Part shown: in pieces, positions 42,129 through 50,553 of the stretch
How positions within the stretch are numbered: position 1 is the first letter of the stretch
Layout: each line of letters opens with the position of its first letter
Assembly: GCF_002234575.2 (NCBI RefSeq)
Contig: NZ_CP022464.2
Coordinates: 4,402,001 to 4,466,000, forward strand
Direction of reading: 5' to 3'
Origin: Enterocloster bolteae
GTDB lineage: Bacteria; Bacillota; Clostridia; Lachnospirales; Lachnospiraceae
DNA length: 64,000 nucleotides
Program-made: the position numbers and the translations under genes
Notes under the pieces: generated by a model
Database searches by the model: none
The model's input: only the letters and a program-made list of their open reading frames with translations
What the model was told of the DNA's origin: nothing

Positions 42129-42715
42129 TATCTCACCTCTCCCTTCACAGCAGCCGCCTCCCTTGCCGCCTTCTTTTCCAGATAAATCCGCTCACATTCA
42201 TCAAGGTCCATCGCAGGCTTGGAAGCGCCCAGATTGGCCTCATTCTCATGCATGAGTTTTATGGTATCCTGCGCGATTCTTACGACACTGAGCACCAGCC
42301 CGATAGGAATAATGGCGTATACCATCTGCTGGGGAAGCCTCAGCAGCGTGGTCTGGCTGTTTCCAAGTCTCCTGATAATGGTCATGACAATATACAGCAA
42401 ATATATATCAAAAGCAGCAAAGACCAGATTGGAGATGACAAGCATTGCCTTTTTCACCTTAAACGGAACCATTTCAAGTATAAAGTCGATGCGCAGGTGC
42501 TTTCTTTTGGTGACAGCCGCGGACATGGCAAACCAAATCATCCACACAAAGGCAATGGTCGCAACCTCCTCCACCCATGCAAAAGAATGCTTCAGCGCAT
42601 ACCGGCAGAACACGTTTGCAAAAAGCAGTACGGTAAGGGCTATGAATAACACAGCCGATATATACAGCTCTATATTATCCAGAAAAGTTTTCAGGTCGAA
42701 CTTTCCATCTTTCAT
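42128..42715 (-). CDS. dctQ: TRAP transporter small membrane subunit
   Basis: About 195 residues with four helices; SFAWVEEVATIAFVWMIWFAMSAAVTKRKHLRIDF is the DctQ signature region. The start at 42715 (MKDGKFD) has GGGGGG upstream; a longer frame to 42760 lacks one. Partner of DctM. Confidence 0.9.
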   Translation of the reverse strand: MKDGKFDLKTFLDNIELYISAVLFIALTVLLFANVFCRYALKHSFAWVEEVATIAFVWMIWFAMSAAVTKRKHLRIDFILEMVPFKVKKAMLVISNLVFAAFDIYLLYIVMTIIRRLGNSQTTLLRLPQQMVYAIIPIGLVLSVVRIAQDTIKLMHENEANLGASKPAMDLDECERIYLEKKAAREAAAVKGEVR

Positions 42716-42731
42716 ACGATCTACCCCCCGC

Positions 42732-43886
42732 TTATTTCTTTGCCTGGTAATCCAGCACAAAATCCACCAGCTTATTGTAAGCTTCTGAGCCCATCTGTTC
42801 TTCTACCTGGGGCCACACAGACTTGGCCACATCCTGGAATACCTTGAGTTCATCCGTTGTCAGTTCAATCACCGTTGTACCCTTGGACTGCATCTCGTCG
42901 AAGAATCCATCAGATAAATCTTCGGTCAGGGAACGGACATACATCTCTGTCTCCTTCCAAAGGTCCTGGATAAATACCTTGTCCTCCTCCGACAGCGTAC
43001 TCCAGAATACCGGACTGGCAGCCATGATTGTGGTTGTAAAATTATGGTTCGTCTTCATACAGTAGCTCTGCATCTCATAAATCTTGGAAGAAACAATGTT
43101 GGAGGGCGGATTCTCCTGGGCATCTACCAGTTTCTGCTGAAGAGCGGTGTAGAGTTCCGCATAGGGCACCGGCGTCACGCTGGCCCCAAAGGCTTCCCAG
43201 CAGTTCATTTGAATCGGGTCCACCATAGTGCGGATTTTGACGCCTTTTAAATCAGCCGGGGAATGGATTTCCTTATTTGCCGTAAGCTGGCGGAACCCTA
43301 TATCCAGGTGGGCAAGAGGAATGCACTGTGTATCGGCCTGGGCCCGCTGGTCCCACTCCTGGCGCAGCCCGGAATCCAGGACCGCATATGCGTCGTCATA
43401 ATCCATATAGAGATAAGGAATATTTAAGCCTGCGTAGGCCGGGGTATAATCAGCCCATGAACCGCAGTTCAGCATAAATATCTCATACGCGCCATTTTGG
43501 GCACCGCCAATATATTCCTGAGTGGAGGACGCCAGCTGGCCGTCAGTGAATATCTGTGTGGTAATGCGGCCCCCGCTGCGCTCTTCAATCTGTTTGCAGA
43601 AATAAATCATTCCCTTTCCAGTCTGGCTGATTCCGTCTCCGGCGACATCCCCTGCTGATGCATTGGTGGCAAAACGGATTTTAAATGGCTCCCCCTGTGT
43701 GTGGTCCACTCCGTCCGCGCCCACTGAACCCCCACCTTCTGATGCCTTGGAATCACCTGCTGTAGTGGCGGCAGCGGCAGTTGTTGCGGCGGCACTGTCT
43801 GTATCAGAGTTTCCGCAGGCTGCCAGCGGCAGCAGCACTGCGGTTGAAACCATGGCTGCAATCACTTTCTTCATCACTTTTTTCAT
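42732..43886 (-). CDS. dctP: TRAP transporter solute-binding lipoprotein
   Basis: 384 residues. Lipobox LAACG (Cys24), a Ser/Ala/Thr linker, then a DctP fold. The conserved solute-binding Arg is probably in VKIRTM, where it binds a carboxylate. It is first in the operon, so it is the most expressed. The solute is an organic acid, probably a sugar acid judging by the downstream dehydratases. Confidence 0.92.
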   Translation of the reverse strand: MKKVMKKVIAAMVSTAVLLPLAACGNSDTDSAAATTAAAATTAGDSKASEGGGSVGADGVDHTQGEPFKIRFATNASAGDVAGDGISQTGKGMIYFCKQIEERSGGRITTQIFTDGQLASSTQEYIGGAQNGAYEIFMLNCGSWADYTPAYAGLNIPYLYMDYDDAYAVLDSGLRQEWDQRAQADTQCIPLAHLDIGFRQLTANKEIHSPADLKGVKIRTMVDPIQMNCWEAFGASVTPVPYAELYTALQQKLVDAQENPPSNIVSSKIYEMQSYCMKTNHNFTTTIMAASPVFWSTLSEEDKVFIQDLWKETEMYVRSLTEDLSDGFFDEMQSKGTTVIELTTDELKVFQDVAKSVWPQVEEQMGSEAYNKLVDFVLDYQAKK

Positions 43887-43977
43887 TCTAGTTCCTCCTT
43901 TTGATAAAATTGTTGTCTGAAACCTGCCTTAACCAAACCGTGATTCCTAATATTTTTCCTTATCCACCCCCACCTGC

Positions 43978-43998
43978 TTGAATATATTGATAATTCAA
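43978..43998. promoter_or_regulatory. Putative LysR binding site in the divergent promoter
   Basis: An inverted repeat (ttgaat-N9-attcaa) in the AT-rich region between dctP and the LysR gene. The placement suits a LysR site controlling the TRAP operon. Confidence 0.45.
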
Positions 43999-44121
43999 TC
44001 TATAATTATAGTGTCAACGAGTATATTTACTGATTTATTTAATATAATTCAACCATATTTATGCAATTATTACAAATTACTTTTTTTTGCCAATTAATAA
44101 CTTTTGGAAATAGGAGGGCGT

Positions 44122-45012
44122 ATGAATTACCAGCATCTGGAATACTTTCTTAAAGCAGCTGAATACCAGCACTACACGCGTGCCGCTGAACATCTGCATA
44201 TCACACAGCCTGCTCTTACAAAGGCCATACTTGGCATTGAGGAAGAAATCGGCGCACCTTTGTTCATGAAGCGGGGCCGGAATATTGAACTTACGAAATA
44301 TGGAACGATTTTTTTTGATTATGCAAGGCGTTCCCTTGAAGAAATCAACCATGGAATATCCGCCGTAAAGCATCAGGTCAACAGTGATCTGAATACCGTT
44401 GACCTGTCTGCCTTATGCTCCATTAATACGACCTTTTTGCCGAAGAAAAGCGCGCAGTTTCACCTTGCCTATCCAGACTGCAGCCTAAACATCACCTTTA
44501 AATATACAACAGCTATCATCAAGGATGTATCCAACTATAACAGCACCTTTGGTTTATGCGGAGAGTTTGACAATGAATCTGAATATACCAGCCTGGAAAA
44601 AATCCTGCTTTACACGGAACCCGTCAAATTTGTCATAAGCAGGAATCATCCCCTGGCGCACAAAAAATCCGTAGAGGCCGCCGAACTGAAAAACCAACCA
44701 TTTGCAGTCTATAACGTGAGTACCAACGGTACCAACAGGCTGCTCTATGAATTATGCGACGGCGCCGGATTCAGACCCAAGACCCTGACAGCCGCTTACA
44801 ATGACTATGGGCTGATTAACGAGGTGATTTCAAACCAATGCATTTCTATTGTCTCATATACCTTTTATAAGCAATTCCAAAGCCTGGGATTTACGGAACT
44901 GCACATCGCCACCAGTATCCCCCTTATCCAGAAAATATATCTGGTATGGGTCAGGGACGCCAATCTTTCCCCTGTGGCAAGGGGATTTCGCGAGATACTG
45001 ATGAGCAAATGA
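44122..45012 (+). CDS. LysR family transcriptional regulator
   Basis: About 296 residues. N-terminal winged helix MNYQHLEYFLKAAEYQHYTRAAEHLHITQPALTKAI, then a periplasmic-binding-like effector domain. The ATG at 44122 follows TAGGAGG; a TTG at 44104 adds only the ribosome-site codons. It is divergent from the TRAP/dehydratase operon and probably activates it in response to the transported acid. Confidence 0.9.
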   Translation: MNYQHLEYFLKAAEYQHYTRAAEHLHITQPALTKAILGIEEEIGAPLFMKRGRNIELTKYGTIFFDYARRSLEEINHGISAVKHQVNSDLNTVDLSALCSINTTFLPKKSAQFHLAYPDCSLNITFKYTTAIIKDVSNYNSTFGLCGEFDNESEYTSLEKILLYTEPVKFVISRNHPLAHKKSVEAAELKNQPFAVYNVSTNGTNRLLYELCDGAGFRPKTLTAAYNDYGLINEVISNQCISIVSYTFYKQFQSLGFTELHIATSIPLIQKIYLVWVRDANLSPVARGFREILMSK

Positions 45013-45035
45013 CCTCCCTCACTAAAAAAGTGCAT

Positions 45036-45082
45036 AAAAAGGGTGCAAACGCAGATAAATGATCCGCATTTGCACCCTTTTC
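45036..45082. terminator. Bidirectional terminator between lysR and hyuA
   Basis: Long inverted repeat (aaaagggtgcaaa / tttgcaccctttt) between convergent genes, with A/T-rich ends on both sides. Confidence 0.88.
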
Positions 45083-45125
45083 CCAACTTCCCAGCCGGTT
45101 TTATTCCACCGTTATTCCCCGCTGA

Positions 45126-46508
45126 TTACAGCCCATATCTCCCGCGCTTCACAAACTTCCCGGCCTTCTCCACCACCACCTGATGGTCCTTCACCACCTG
45201 GGTACCGCGCAGGAACACGCTCTCTATGCGTGCCGTCAGCTTCCTTCCCTCAAAGGGAGCGTAATCCACATTCTGTACCTGGTCCGCAGCCGTAACCATA
45301 TCCTCCACACCGGTGCGCATGACAACAATGTCCGCGTCGCTTCCCGGGGCAATGGCTCCCTTTGTGGGATACATTCCGTACAGCTTGGCGGGATTTTCCG
45401 ACAAAAGCTGGCACATTTTTTCCTTTGTAATTCTTCCCGCGTCCACGCCGTAGGTGTAGAGCAGCGTGCCCCTTGTCTCAACTCCGGGCATGCCTCCCGG
45501 AATCTTTGTAAAGTCATCCTTCCCCAGCGCCTTCTGCTCTGTGGTAAAGCTGCAGTGGTCCGTTGACACGGTCTGGATGGTTCCGTCCGCCAGAGCCTTC
45601 CAAAGGCATGCGCTGTCCTCCTGCTTTCTCAGAGGCGGCGCGCACACATACTTAGCCCCTTCCATGCCGGCAAGCCCGTACAGGCTGTCATCCATGAGCA
45701 GATACTGGGGGCATGTTTCCGCATATACCTTCTGTCCCCTTCTCCTGGCTTCCATGATCACGTCGTATCCCTCCCGGCAGGTGAGATGCACCACAATCAC
45801 AGGGATATCCACCACCTCGGCCAGCCTGAGCAGCCTGTCAATGGCCTCTGCCTCAGCGGCAGCCGGCCGGGTGGCCGGGTGGCTTTCCACACCCATTCTT
45901 CCGGCAGCCTTTGCCTCTGCCTGGAGAGCAGCTATCATACCGCTGTTCTCACAGTGAACACCGGTGATTCCTCCCACCTCCTTAAGCCTGCGCAGGATTT
46001 CAAAAATAGTCTTGTCGTCCACCTGGGTATCGTATGTCATGTACAGCTTAAAGGAGGTGATTCCGGCCTCCATCATGTCGTCAAGTTCCCTGCTGACCGA
46101 CGGGTTCCAGTCCGATATGGACATGTGGAATCCGTAATCACAGGAACACTTGCCGTCCGCCTTCTCATGCCAGTTCCTGAGGCCGTCCGCCAGGCTCTCC
46201 CCTTCATACTGGGTCCCGAAGTCCACGATGGTGGTGGTGCCGCCCCGAACAGCCGCCCTGGTTCCTGTGGCAAAATCGTCCGCAGTAACCGTTCCCGCCA
46301 CATGGAGGTCAAAATGGGTGTGTGCGTCGATGAACCCCGGAAAGAGCAGGCAGCCTTCCACATCCACAATCTGGGTATCCTCATCTGCCAGGCGCTCCAT
46401 TTCCTCACCGGTTCCCACTGCCGCCACCTTTTCCCCGTCAATGAGCACATCTGCCCGGACACTGCCGCTTCCGCCAACTACGGTTCCGCCTTTTAATACC
46501 TTCTTCAT
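45126..46508 (-). CDS. hyuA: D-hydantoinase/dihydropyrimidinase-type amidohydrolase
   Basis: About 460 residues, TIM-barrel amidohydrolase. HTHFDLH metal motif near residue 60, SFKLYM with the carboxylated Lys, GVHCENSG and VSTDHCSFT. It opens cyclic amide rings. In the gut anaerobic purine pathway it is proposed to hydrolyse a reduced or opened purine-derived ring. ATG at 46508 is preferred over the GTG at 46517 because of AGGAGAG spacing. Same strand and neighbourhood as xdhD, ygfK and ssnA; a GNAT gene lies between it and xdhD. Confidence 0.88.
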   Translation of the reverse strand: MKKVLKGGTVVGGSGSVRADVLIDGEKVAAVGTGEEMERLADEDTQIVDVEGCLLFPGFIDAHTHFDLHVAGTVTADDFATGTRAAVRGGTTTIVDFGTQYEGESLADGLRNWHEKADGKCSCDYGFHMSISDWNPSVSRELDDMMEAGITSFKLYMTYDTQVDDKTIFEILRRLKEVGGITGVHCENSGMIAALQAEAKAAGRMGVESHPATRPAAAEAEAIDRLLRLAEVVDIPVIVVHLTCREGYDVIMEARRRGQKVYAETCPQYLLMDDSLYGLAGMEGAKYVCAPPLRKQEDSACLWKALADGTIQTVSTDHCSFTTEQKALGKDDFTKIPGGMPGVETRGTLLYTYGVDAGRITKEKMCQLLSENPAKLYGMYPTKGAIAPGSDADIVVMRTGVEDMVTAADQVQNVDYAPFEGRKLTARIESVFLRGTQVVKDHQVVVEKAGKFVKRGRYGL

Positions 46509-46579
46509 ATATATCACTCTCCTGTTCTGTTTCTCTCTGTCAATCTAACGATACGTTCCGGCTTTCTTCCCTTTTTCCT

Positions 46580-46650
46580 GTCGCCTTGCGGACATCCGGC
46601 ACCTGCATCCATCTGCCGCCTATGGGCATCTGTCACCTGCGGGCATCAGC
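46580..46650. repeat. Degenerate 17-18-bp tandem repeats over a GNAT stop codon
   Basis: About four imperfect units (minus-strand core GATGNCCGCAGG) that start in the last codons of the GNAT gene and run past its stop codon toward hyuA. Confidence 0.55.
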
Positions 46651-47172
46651 CGCCATGGCCTCCAGCCGTTCCCCGTCAATCCGGTACACGGTCCAGTCAC
46701 TCATGGGACGGGCGCCTATTCCCAGATAAAAGTCAATGCTTGGCTTATTCCAGTCCAGGCACCACCACTCCAGGCGTCCGCACCCCCGTTCCACGGCAAT
46801 GGCTGCCAGCCGGTTCAAAAAGGCGGTGCCGAAGCCCTGGCCCCGGTACTCCGGGCGCACATACAAGTCCTCCAGATATATGCCGGCCCTTCCCAGGAAG
46901 GTGGAGAAATTATGGAAGAACAGAGCAAAACCCACTGTCTCCCCGTCCTTCATCCCCAGAATCACCTCTGCCTTTTCCTTCTCAAACAGCCACTGGTTCA
47001 GCAGCTCCTCTGTAGCCACCACCTGGTCAAGCATTCCCTCATAATCAGCCAGCTCCCTTATGAACCTGAGAATCAAGGGTATGTCCTGTGGTTTGGCAAA
47101 CCGGAATTCAACGGCCTTATCCGCCCTTTTATGTTCCATTCCATGCCCTGTCTTGTCAAGGGTGTTGTCCAT
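46633..47172 (-). CDS. GNAT family N-acetyltransferase
   Basis: 179 residues. Acetyl-CoA loop VRPEYRGQGFGTAFL, then EWWCLDWNKPSIDFYLGIGA, like spermidine/diamine or thialysine acetyltransferases. It sits inside the purine block between xdhD and hyuA. It might acetylate an amine released in the pathway (for example 2,3-diaminopropionate), but that is only positional inference. It may also be a bystander. Confidence 0.85.
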   Translation of the reverse strand: MDNTLDKTGHGMEHKRADKAVEFRFAKPQDIPLILRFIRELADYEGMLDQVVATEELLNQWLFEKEKAEVILGMKDGETVGFALFFHNFSTFLGRAGIYLEDLYVRPEYRGQGFGTAFLNRLAAIAVERGCGRLEWWCLDWNKPSIDFYLGIGARPMSDWTVYRIDGERLEAMAADARR

Positions 47173-47245
47173 GATGTCATCTCCTTATGCGGAACAAGCG
47201 AAAAGCAGGTGGACTGCCTTTCGCCGTTCATTTCCAATGTTATTT

Positions 47246-49828
47246 TTACTTTTTCTTTGAATAGTACGTGTCATCCATGGGAAGCGTTGTCCTCAGCACA
47301 TGGTCCTTTGCATAATAAGCTCCCTGTGCCGCCGGAGCGGTTGGTATGGTGGCAATTTCCCCAATCCCCTTTGCGCCGTAGGCAAAGGACAGCAGTTCTT
47401 CCTTCTCCACATAGATTGCATGGATATCCGGAATCTGGGTGGAGCGCATGAGTCCCAGGGTGCCGTATTTAGCCTGGGGAACACCGTTCTTTAAGGGGAA
47501 GTCCTCGGTCAGGGCGTAGCCCAGTCCCATGAGAACACCGCCCTCAATCTGGCCCTGTATGGAAATGGGATTTACTACCTTTCCGGAGTCATGGGCAGCA
47601 TACACTTCCTTTACCCGGCCGTCGTCGTCTAACACCACCACATGGGTTGCAAATCCGTAAGCCACATGGCTCTTTGGATTGGGTACATCTGCTCCCAGCT
47701 TATCTGTGGGGTCAAAGAATTCCGCAAAGAACTCACGGCCTTCCAGCTGGCTTAAGTCTCCTCCCGCTTCCTGCAATGCCTCATTCAAATCAGCCGCAGC
47801 CATCCTGACAGCCTCGCCTGTAATCAGGGTCTGACGGGAACCTGATGTGGTTCCTGAATCAGGCGCCACCTCGGAATTGGCCCCCATATTCCTGACCATT
47901 TCCTTTCCAAGCCCCGTTGTCTCGGAAACCATCTGTACGAATACGGTTGCACACCCCTGCCCGATATCGGAAGCAGCGCTGTACAGCTCAATCTTTCCGT
48001 CGCGGACCGCCAGCTTTGCCCGGCCTTTATCGGGAAGCCCCACGCCCACGCCCGCGTTCTTCATGGCGCAGGCGATTCCGGCCCTGCCGGGATTGCTCTC
48101 ATAGGCATCCTTTACAGCCAGAAGAGTTTCCTTAAGGGCTGTGGAGCAGTCCGCAATCTGCCCGTTTGGAAGTACCTTGCCCGGTTCAATGGCGTTGCGG
48201 TAGCGGATTTCCCACGGGGAAATCCCCACCTTCTCCGCCAGCAGATTGATGTTGGACTCCAGGGCAAATTCACTCTGGCACACGCCGAAACCGCGGAACG
48301 CGCCTGCTGGCGGATTGTTGGTATAGTAGCCGAAGCCGCGGATATCCGTGTTCTGGTAGCAGTAAGGCCCTACGGAGTGGGTACACGCCCTCTCAAGCAC
48401 AGGTCCGCACAGGGAAGCATAGGCTCCTGTATCAAAATAAATCTCACAATCCAGTCCTGTAAATATACCGTTCTCGTCGCATCCCAGGGTAAATGTCCCC
48501 TCCATGGCATGGCGCTTTGGATGGAAGCTTAAGGATTCCTGTCTGGAAAACACCACCTTTACCGGCCTCTGCACCTTAAGGGCTGCCAGGGCTGCTATGT
48601 GCTGTGCGGATACGTCCTCCTTACCGCCGAAGCCGCCGCCTACCAGCTTGTTTTCCACAACCACACGGTCCGGATCCCAGCCCAGCATGATGGATATTTC
48701 CTTCCTGGTATCGTAGACGCCCTGGTCTGTGGAATATACCTTCACACCGTCCTTATAAGGAAAGGCCACCGCGCATTCCGGTTCCAGGAAAGCATGCTCG
48801 GTAAAGGGCGTACGGTACGTCTGGGTCACCACGTATCTGGAATTTTCCAGGGCCTTCTTTGCATCCCCACGGGTAACGTGGCGGCTCTGGCACAGATTTC
48901 CCTTCTCATGTACCCTGGGCGCGTCCTCTGCCATGGCTTCCTGAATGGAGCACACGGGTTTCAGCTCCTCATAATCAATCTTCACCATCCGCTTTGCCTT
49001 CTCAAGGATGTCCCTGGACTCGGCAACCACCAGACAGATGGCGTCGCCCACACAGCGGGTGATATCTCCCTTTGCAATCATTACGTCCCAGTCCTGCTGG
49101 AGATGGCCCACCTTGTTATTGGGGACATCCTCGGCCGTAAGCACGGCCAGCACGCCGGGAAGGGCCGCTGCCTTCCCGCAGTCAATATCCAGAACCCGTG
49201 CCCGCGGATACTGGGAGCGGACAGCCGAAGCATATACCATTCCCTCCATCTCCACGTCATCCGGGTACTCGCCGTAGCCCAGCACCTTTTCCCTCACATC
49301 CAGGCGGAAGGCACGCTTTCCGACGCCGTACTCATCCCCCTTTTCCAGTGACTCCTCAATCCGGGCGTCGCCCCTCAGAATGGCTGCCGTCAGCTGGATG
49401 CCTTCGATAATTTTCTTATATCCTGTACAGCGGCAGATATTTCCCTTTAACGCAACCTTGATTTCCTCCTCAGTGGGGTCCGGAACGCGGTCAATCAGCG
49501 CCTTTCCGGCCATCACCATGCCCGGCGTACAGAATCCGCACTGCACGGATCCCATTGCCCCGAAGGCATACACAAAGGCTTCCTTTTCCGCGTCGCTTAA
49601 TCCCTCCGTGGTAATGATGTTTTTGCCCACTGCCCGCCTGGTGGTCAGGACGCAGGACTTGACCGCCTTGCCGTCCACCACAATGGTACATGTGCCGCAG
49701 GCGCCTTCGCTGCACCCGTCCTTGACAGAATGAAGGTGAAGGTCGTCCCTCAGATAGCGCAGCAGCGGTTTATCCTCGCTGGTGCAGCGTTCCACTCCAT
49801 TTACTGTAAAACAAAAGTTCTCTCCCAT
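47246..49828 (-). CDS. xdhD: Selenium-dependent-type xanthine dehydrogenase, fused 2Fe-2S and Mo domains
   Basis: 860 residues. N-terminal 2Fe-2S domain (C39, C44, C47, C59; second cluster CGFC ... ICRC) fused to the Mo subunit: LVGGGFGGKEDVSAQ, FRGFGVCQSEFALE, SAASDIGQGC and the base glutamate in GIGEIATIP (E824). No FAD domain; the polyferredoxin or YgfK probably supplies or takes electrons. This XdhD type is tied to yqeB/mocA-type selenium cofactor genes in E. coli and gut anaerobes and acts on purines. It lies 17 bp after the ferredoxin gene in an operon. Confidence 0.92.
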   Translation of the reverse strand: MGENFCFTVNGVERCTSEDKPLLRYLRDDLHLHSVKDGCSEGACGTCTIVVDGKAVKSCVLTTRRAVGKNIITTEGLSDAEKEAFVYAFGAMGSVQCGFCTPGMVMAGKALIDRVPDPTEEEIKVALKGNICRCTGYKKIIEGIQLTAAILRGDARIEESLEKGDEYGVGKRAFRLDVREKVLGYGEYPDDVEMEGMVYASAVRSQYPRARVLDIDCGKAAALPGVLAVLTAEDVPNNKVGHLQQDWDVMIAKGDITRCVGDAICLVVAESRDILEKAKRMVKIDYEELKPVCSIQEAMAEDAPRVHEKGNLCQSRHVTRGDAKKALENSRYVVTQTYRTPFTEHAFLEPECAVAFPYKDGVKVYSTDQGVYDTRKEISIMLGWDPDRVVVENKLVGGGFGGKEDVSAQHIAALAALKVQRPVKVVFSRQESLSFHPKRHAMEGTFTLGCDENGIFTGLDCEIYFDTGAYASLCGPVLERACTHSVGPYCYQNTDIRGFGYYTNNPPAGAFRGFGVCQSEFALESNINLLAEKVGISPWEIRYRNAIEPGKVLPNGQIADCSTALKETLLAVKDAYESNPGRAGIACAMKNAGVGVGLPDKGRAKLAVRDGKIELYSAASDIGQGCATVFVQMVSETTGLGKEMVRNMGANSEVAPDSGTTSGSRQTLITGEAVRMAAADLNEALQEAGGDLSQLEGREFFAEFFDPTDKLGADVPNPKSHVAYGFATHVVVLDDDGRVKEVYAAHDSGKVVNPISIQGQIEGGVLMGLGYALTEDFPLKNGVPQAKYGTLGLMRSTQIPDIHAIYVEKEELLSFAYGAKGIGEIATIPTAPAAQGAYYAKDHVLRTTLPMDDTYYSKKK

Positions 49829-49844
49829 TTTATGCCTCCTGCCT

Positions 49845-50390
49845 CTACGCCTTTACCGTGAAAATGCCGTCGGCATCCAGTATAATTCCTCTTGGACATT
49901 TGACTGCACACATACCGCAGGCGATACACTTTGCTTCATCTATTACCGCGTGGTTATTCTCTATCCTGACGGCATCCGCCGGACAGTTCTTTACACAGAT
50001 ACCGCAGGCAATACAGCCCACTGAACAATCCTTTCTTGTCTGGGCTCCCCCGTCCTGGTTCATACATGCCGTATAAACCGGGTATTCTGGTGTGGTAATG
50101 CGAATCAGACCAAGAGGACAGGCTTTCACGCACAGGCCGCAGCCCACGCATTTGCCCCGGTCCACCTCCGCTGCTCCAAAACTGTTTATGTGGATGGCAT
50201 CCGACTTACAGGCAGCCACGCAGCTGCCCATGCCCAGACATCCCCATTTACATTTCAATATGCCGTCCGGATGTTCTGCCAAGACCTGGCTGCAATCCCC
50301 TGCCAGGTCCCCACGGGGAATAACCGCCTCTGCGTGACAGCCCCCCAGGCATTGCACCACGGCTACTTTTCTATTGCGCTTTTGTGCCAT
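49845..50390 (-). CDS. Polyferredoxin with multiple 4Fe-4S clusters
   Basis: 181 residues. An N-terminal Cys-rich region like RnfB/electron-transfer ferredoxins (CLGGCHAEAV, CKWGCLGMGSC) is followed by three bacterial ferredoxin motifs (CVGCGLCVKACP, CIACGICVKNCP, CIACGMCAVKCP). It is probably the electron link between XdhD and YgfK, replacing an FAD subunit. It begins the transcript downstream of ygfK; the gap upstream has an 8-bp-arm palindrome at 50409-50428. Confidence 0.9.
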   Translation of the reverse strand: MAQKRNRKVAVVQCLGGCHAEAVIPRGDLAGDCSQVLAEHPDGILKCKWGCLGMGSCVAACKSDAIHINSFGAAEVDRGKCVGCGLCVKACPLGLIRITTPEYPVYTACMNQDGGAQTRKDCSVGCIACGICVKNCPADAVRIENNHAVIDEAKCIACGMCAVKCPRGIILDADGIFTVKA

Positions 50391-50408
50391 TTTGTTCTTC
50401 TCCTTTCA

Positions 50409-50428
50409 TTATTCTTGCAAAAGAATAA
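50409..50428. promoter_or_regulatory. Palindrome before the polyferredoxin gene
   Basis: ttattctt-gcaa-aagaataa: perfect 8-bp arms, 19-38 bp upstream of the start codon. It is either an operator or a short hairpin near the ribosome site. Confidence 0.45.
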
Positions 50429-50453
50429 CGTTACTTTTTTAACAAGCCTTTGC

Positions 50454-50490
50454 CAAAGGAGTCCCCACATTTTCATTGAGGACTCCTTTG
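50454..50490 (-). terminator. Hairpin after ygfK
   Basis: Perfect 11-bp inverted repeat (caaaggagtcc / ggactcctttg) 64 bp beyond the ygfK stop. The T-run is weak, so partial termination is likely. Confidence 0.6.
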
Positions 50491-50553
50491 TACGGCAATT
50501 CGCACACATTGTAACAGTTCAGAAATCCGATGTGAACTGTCACCACACATTAT

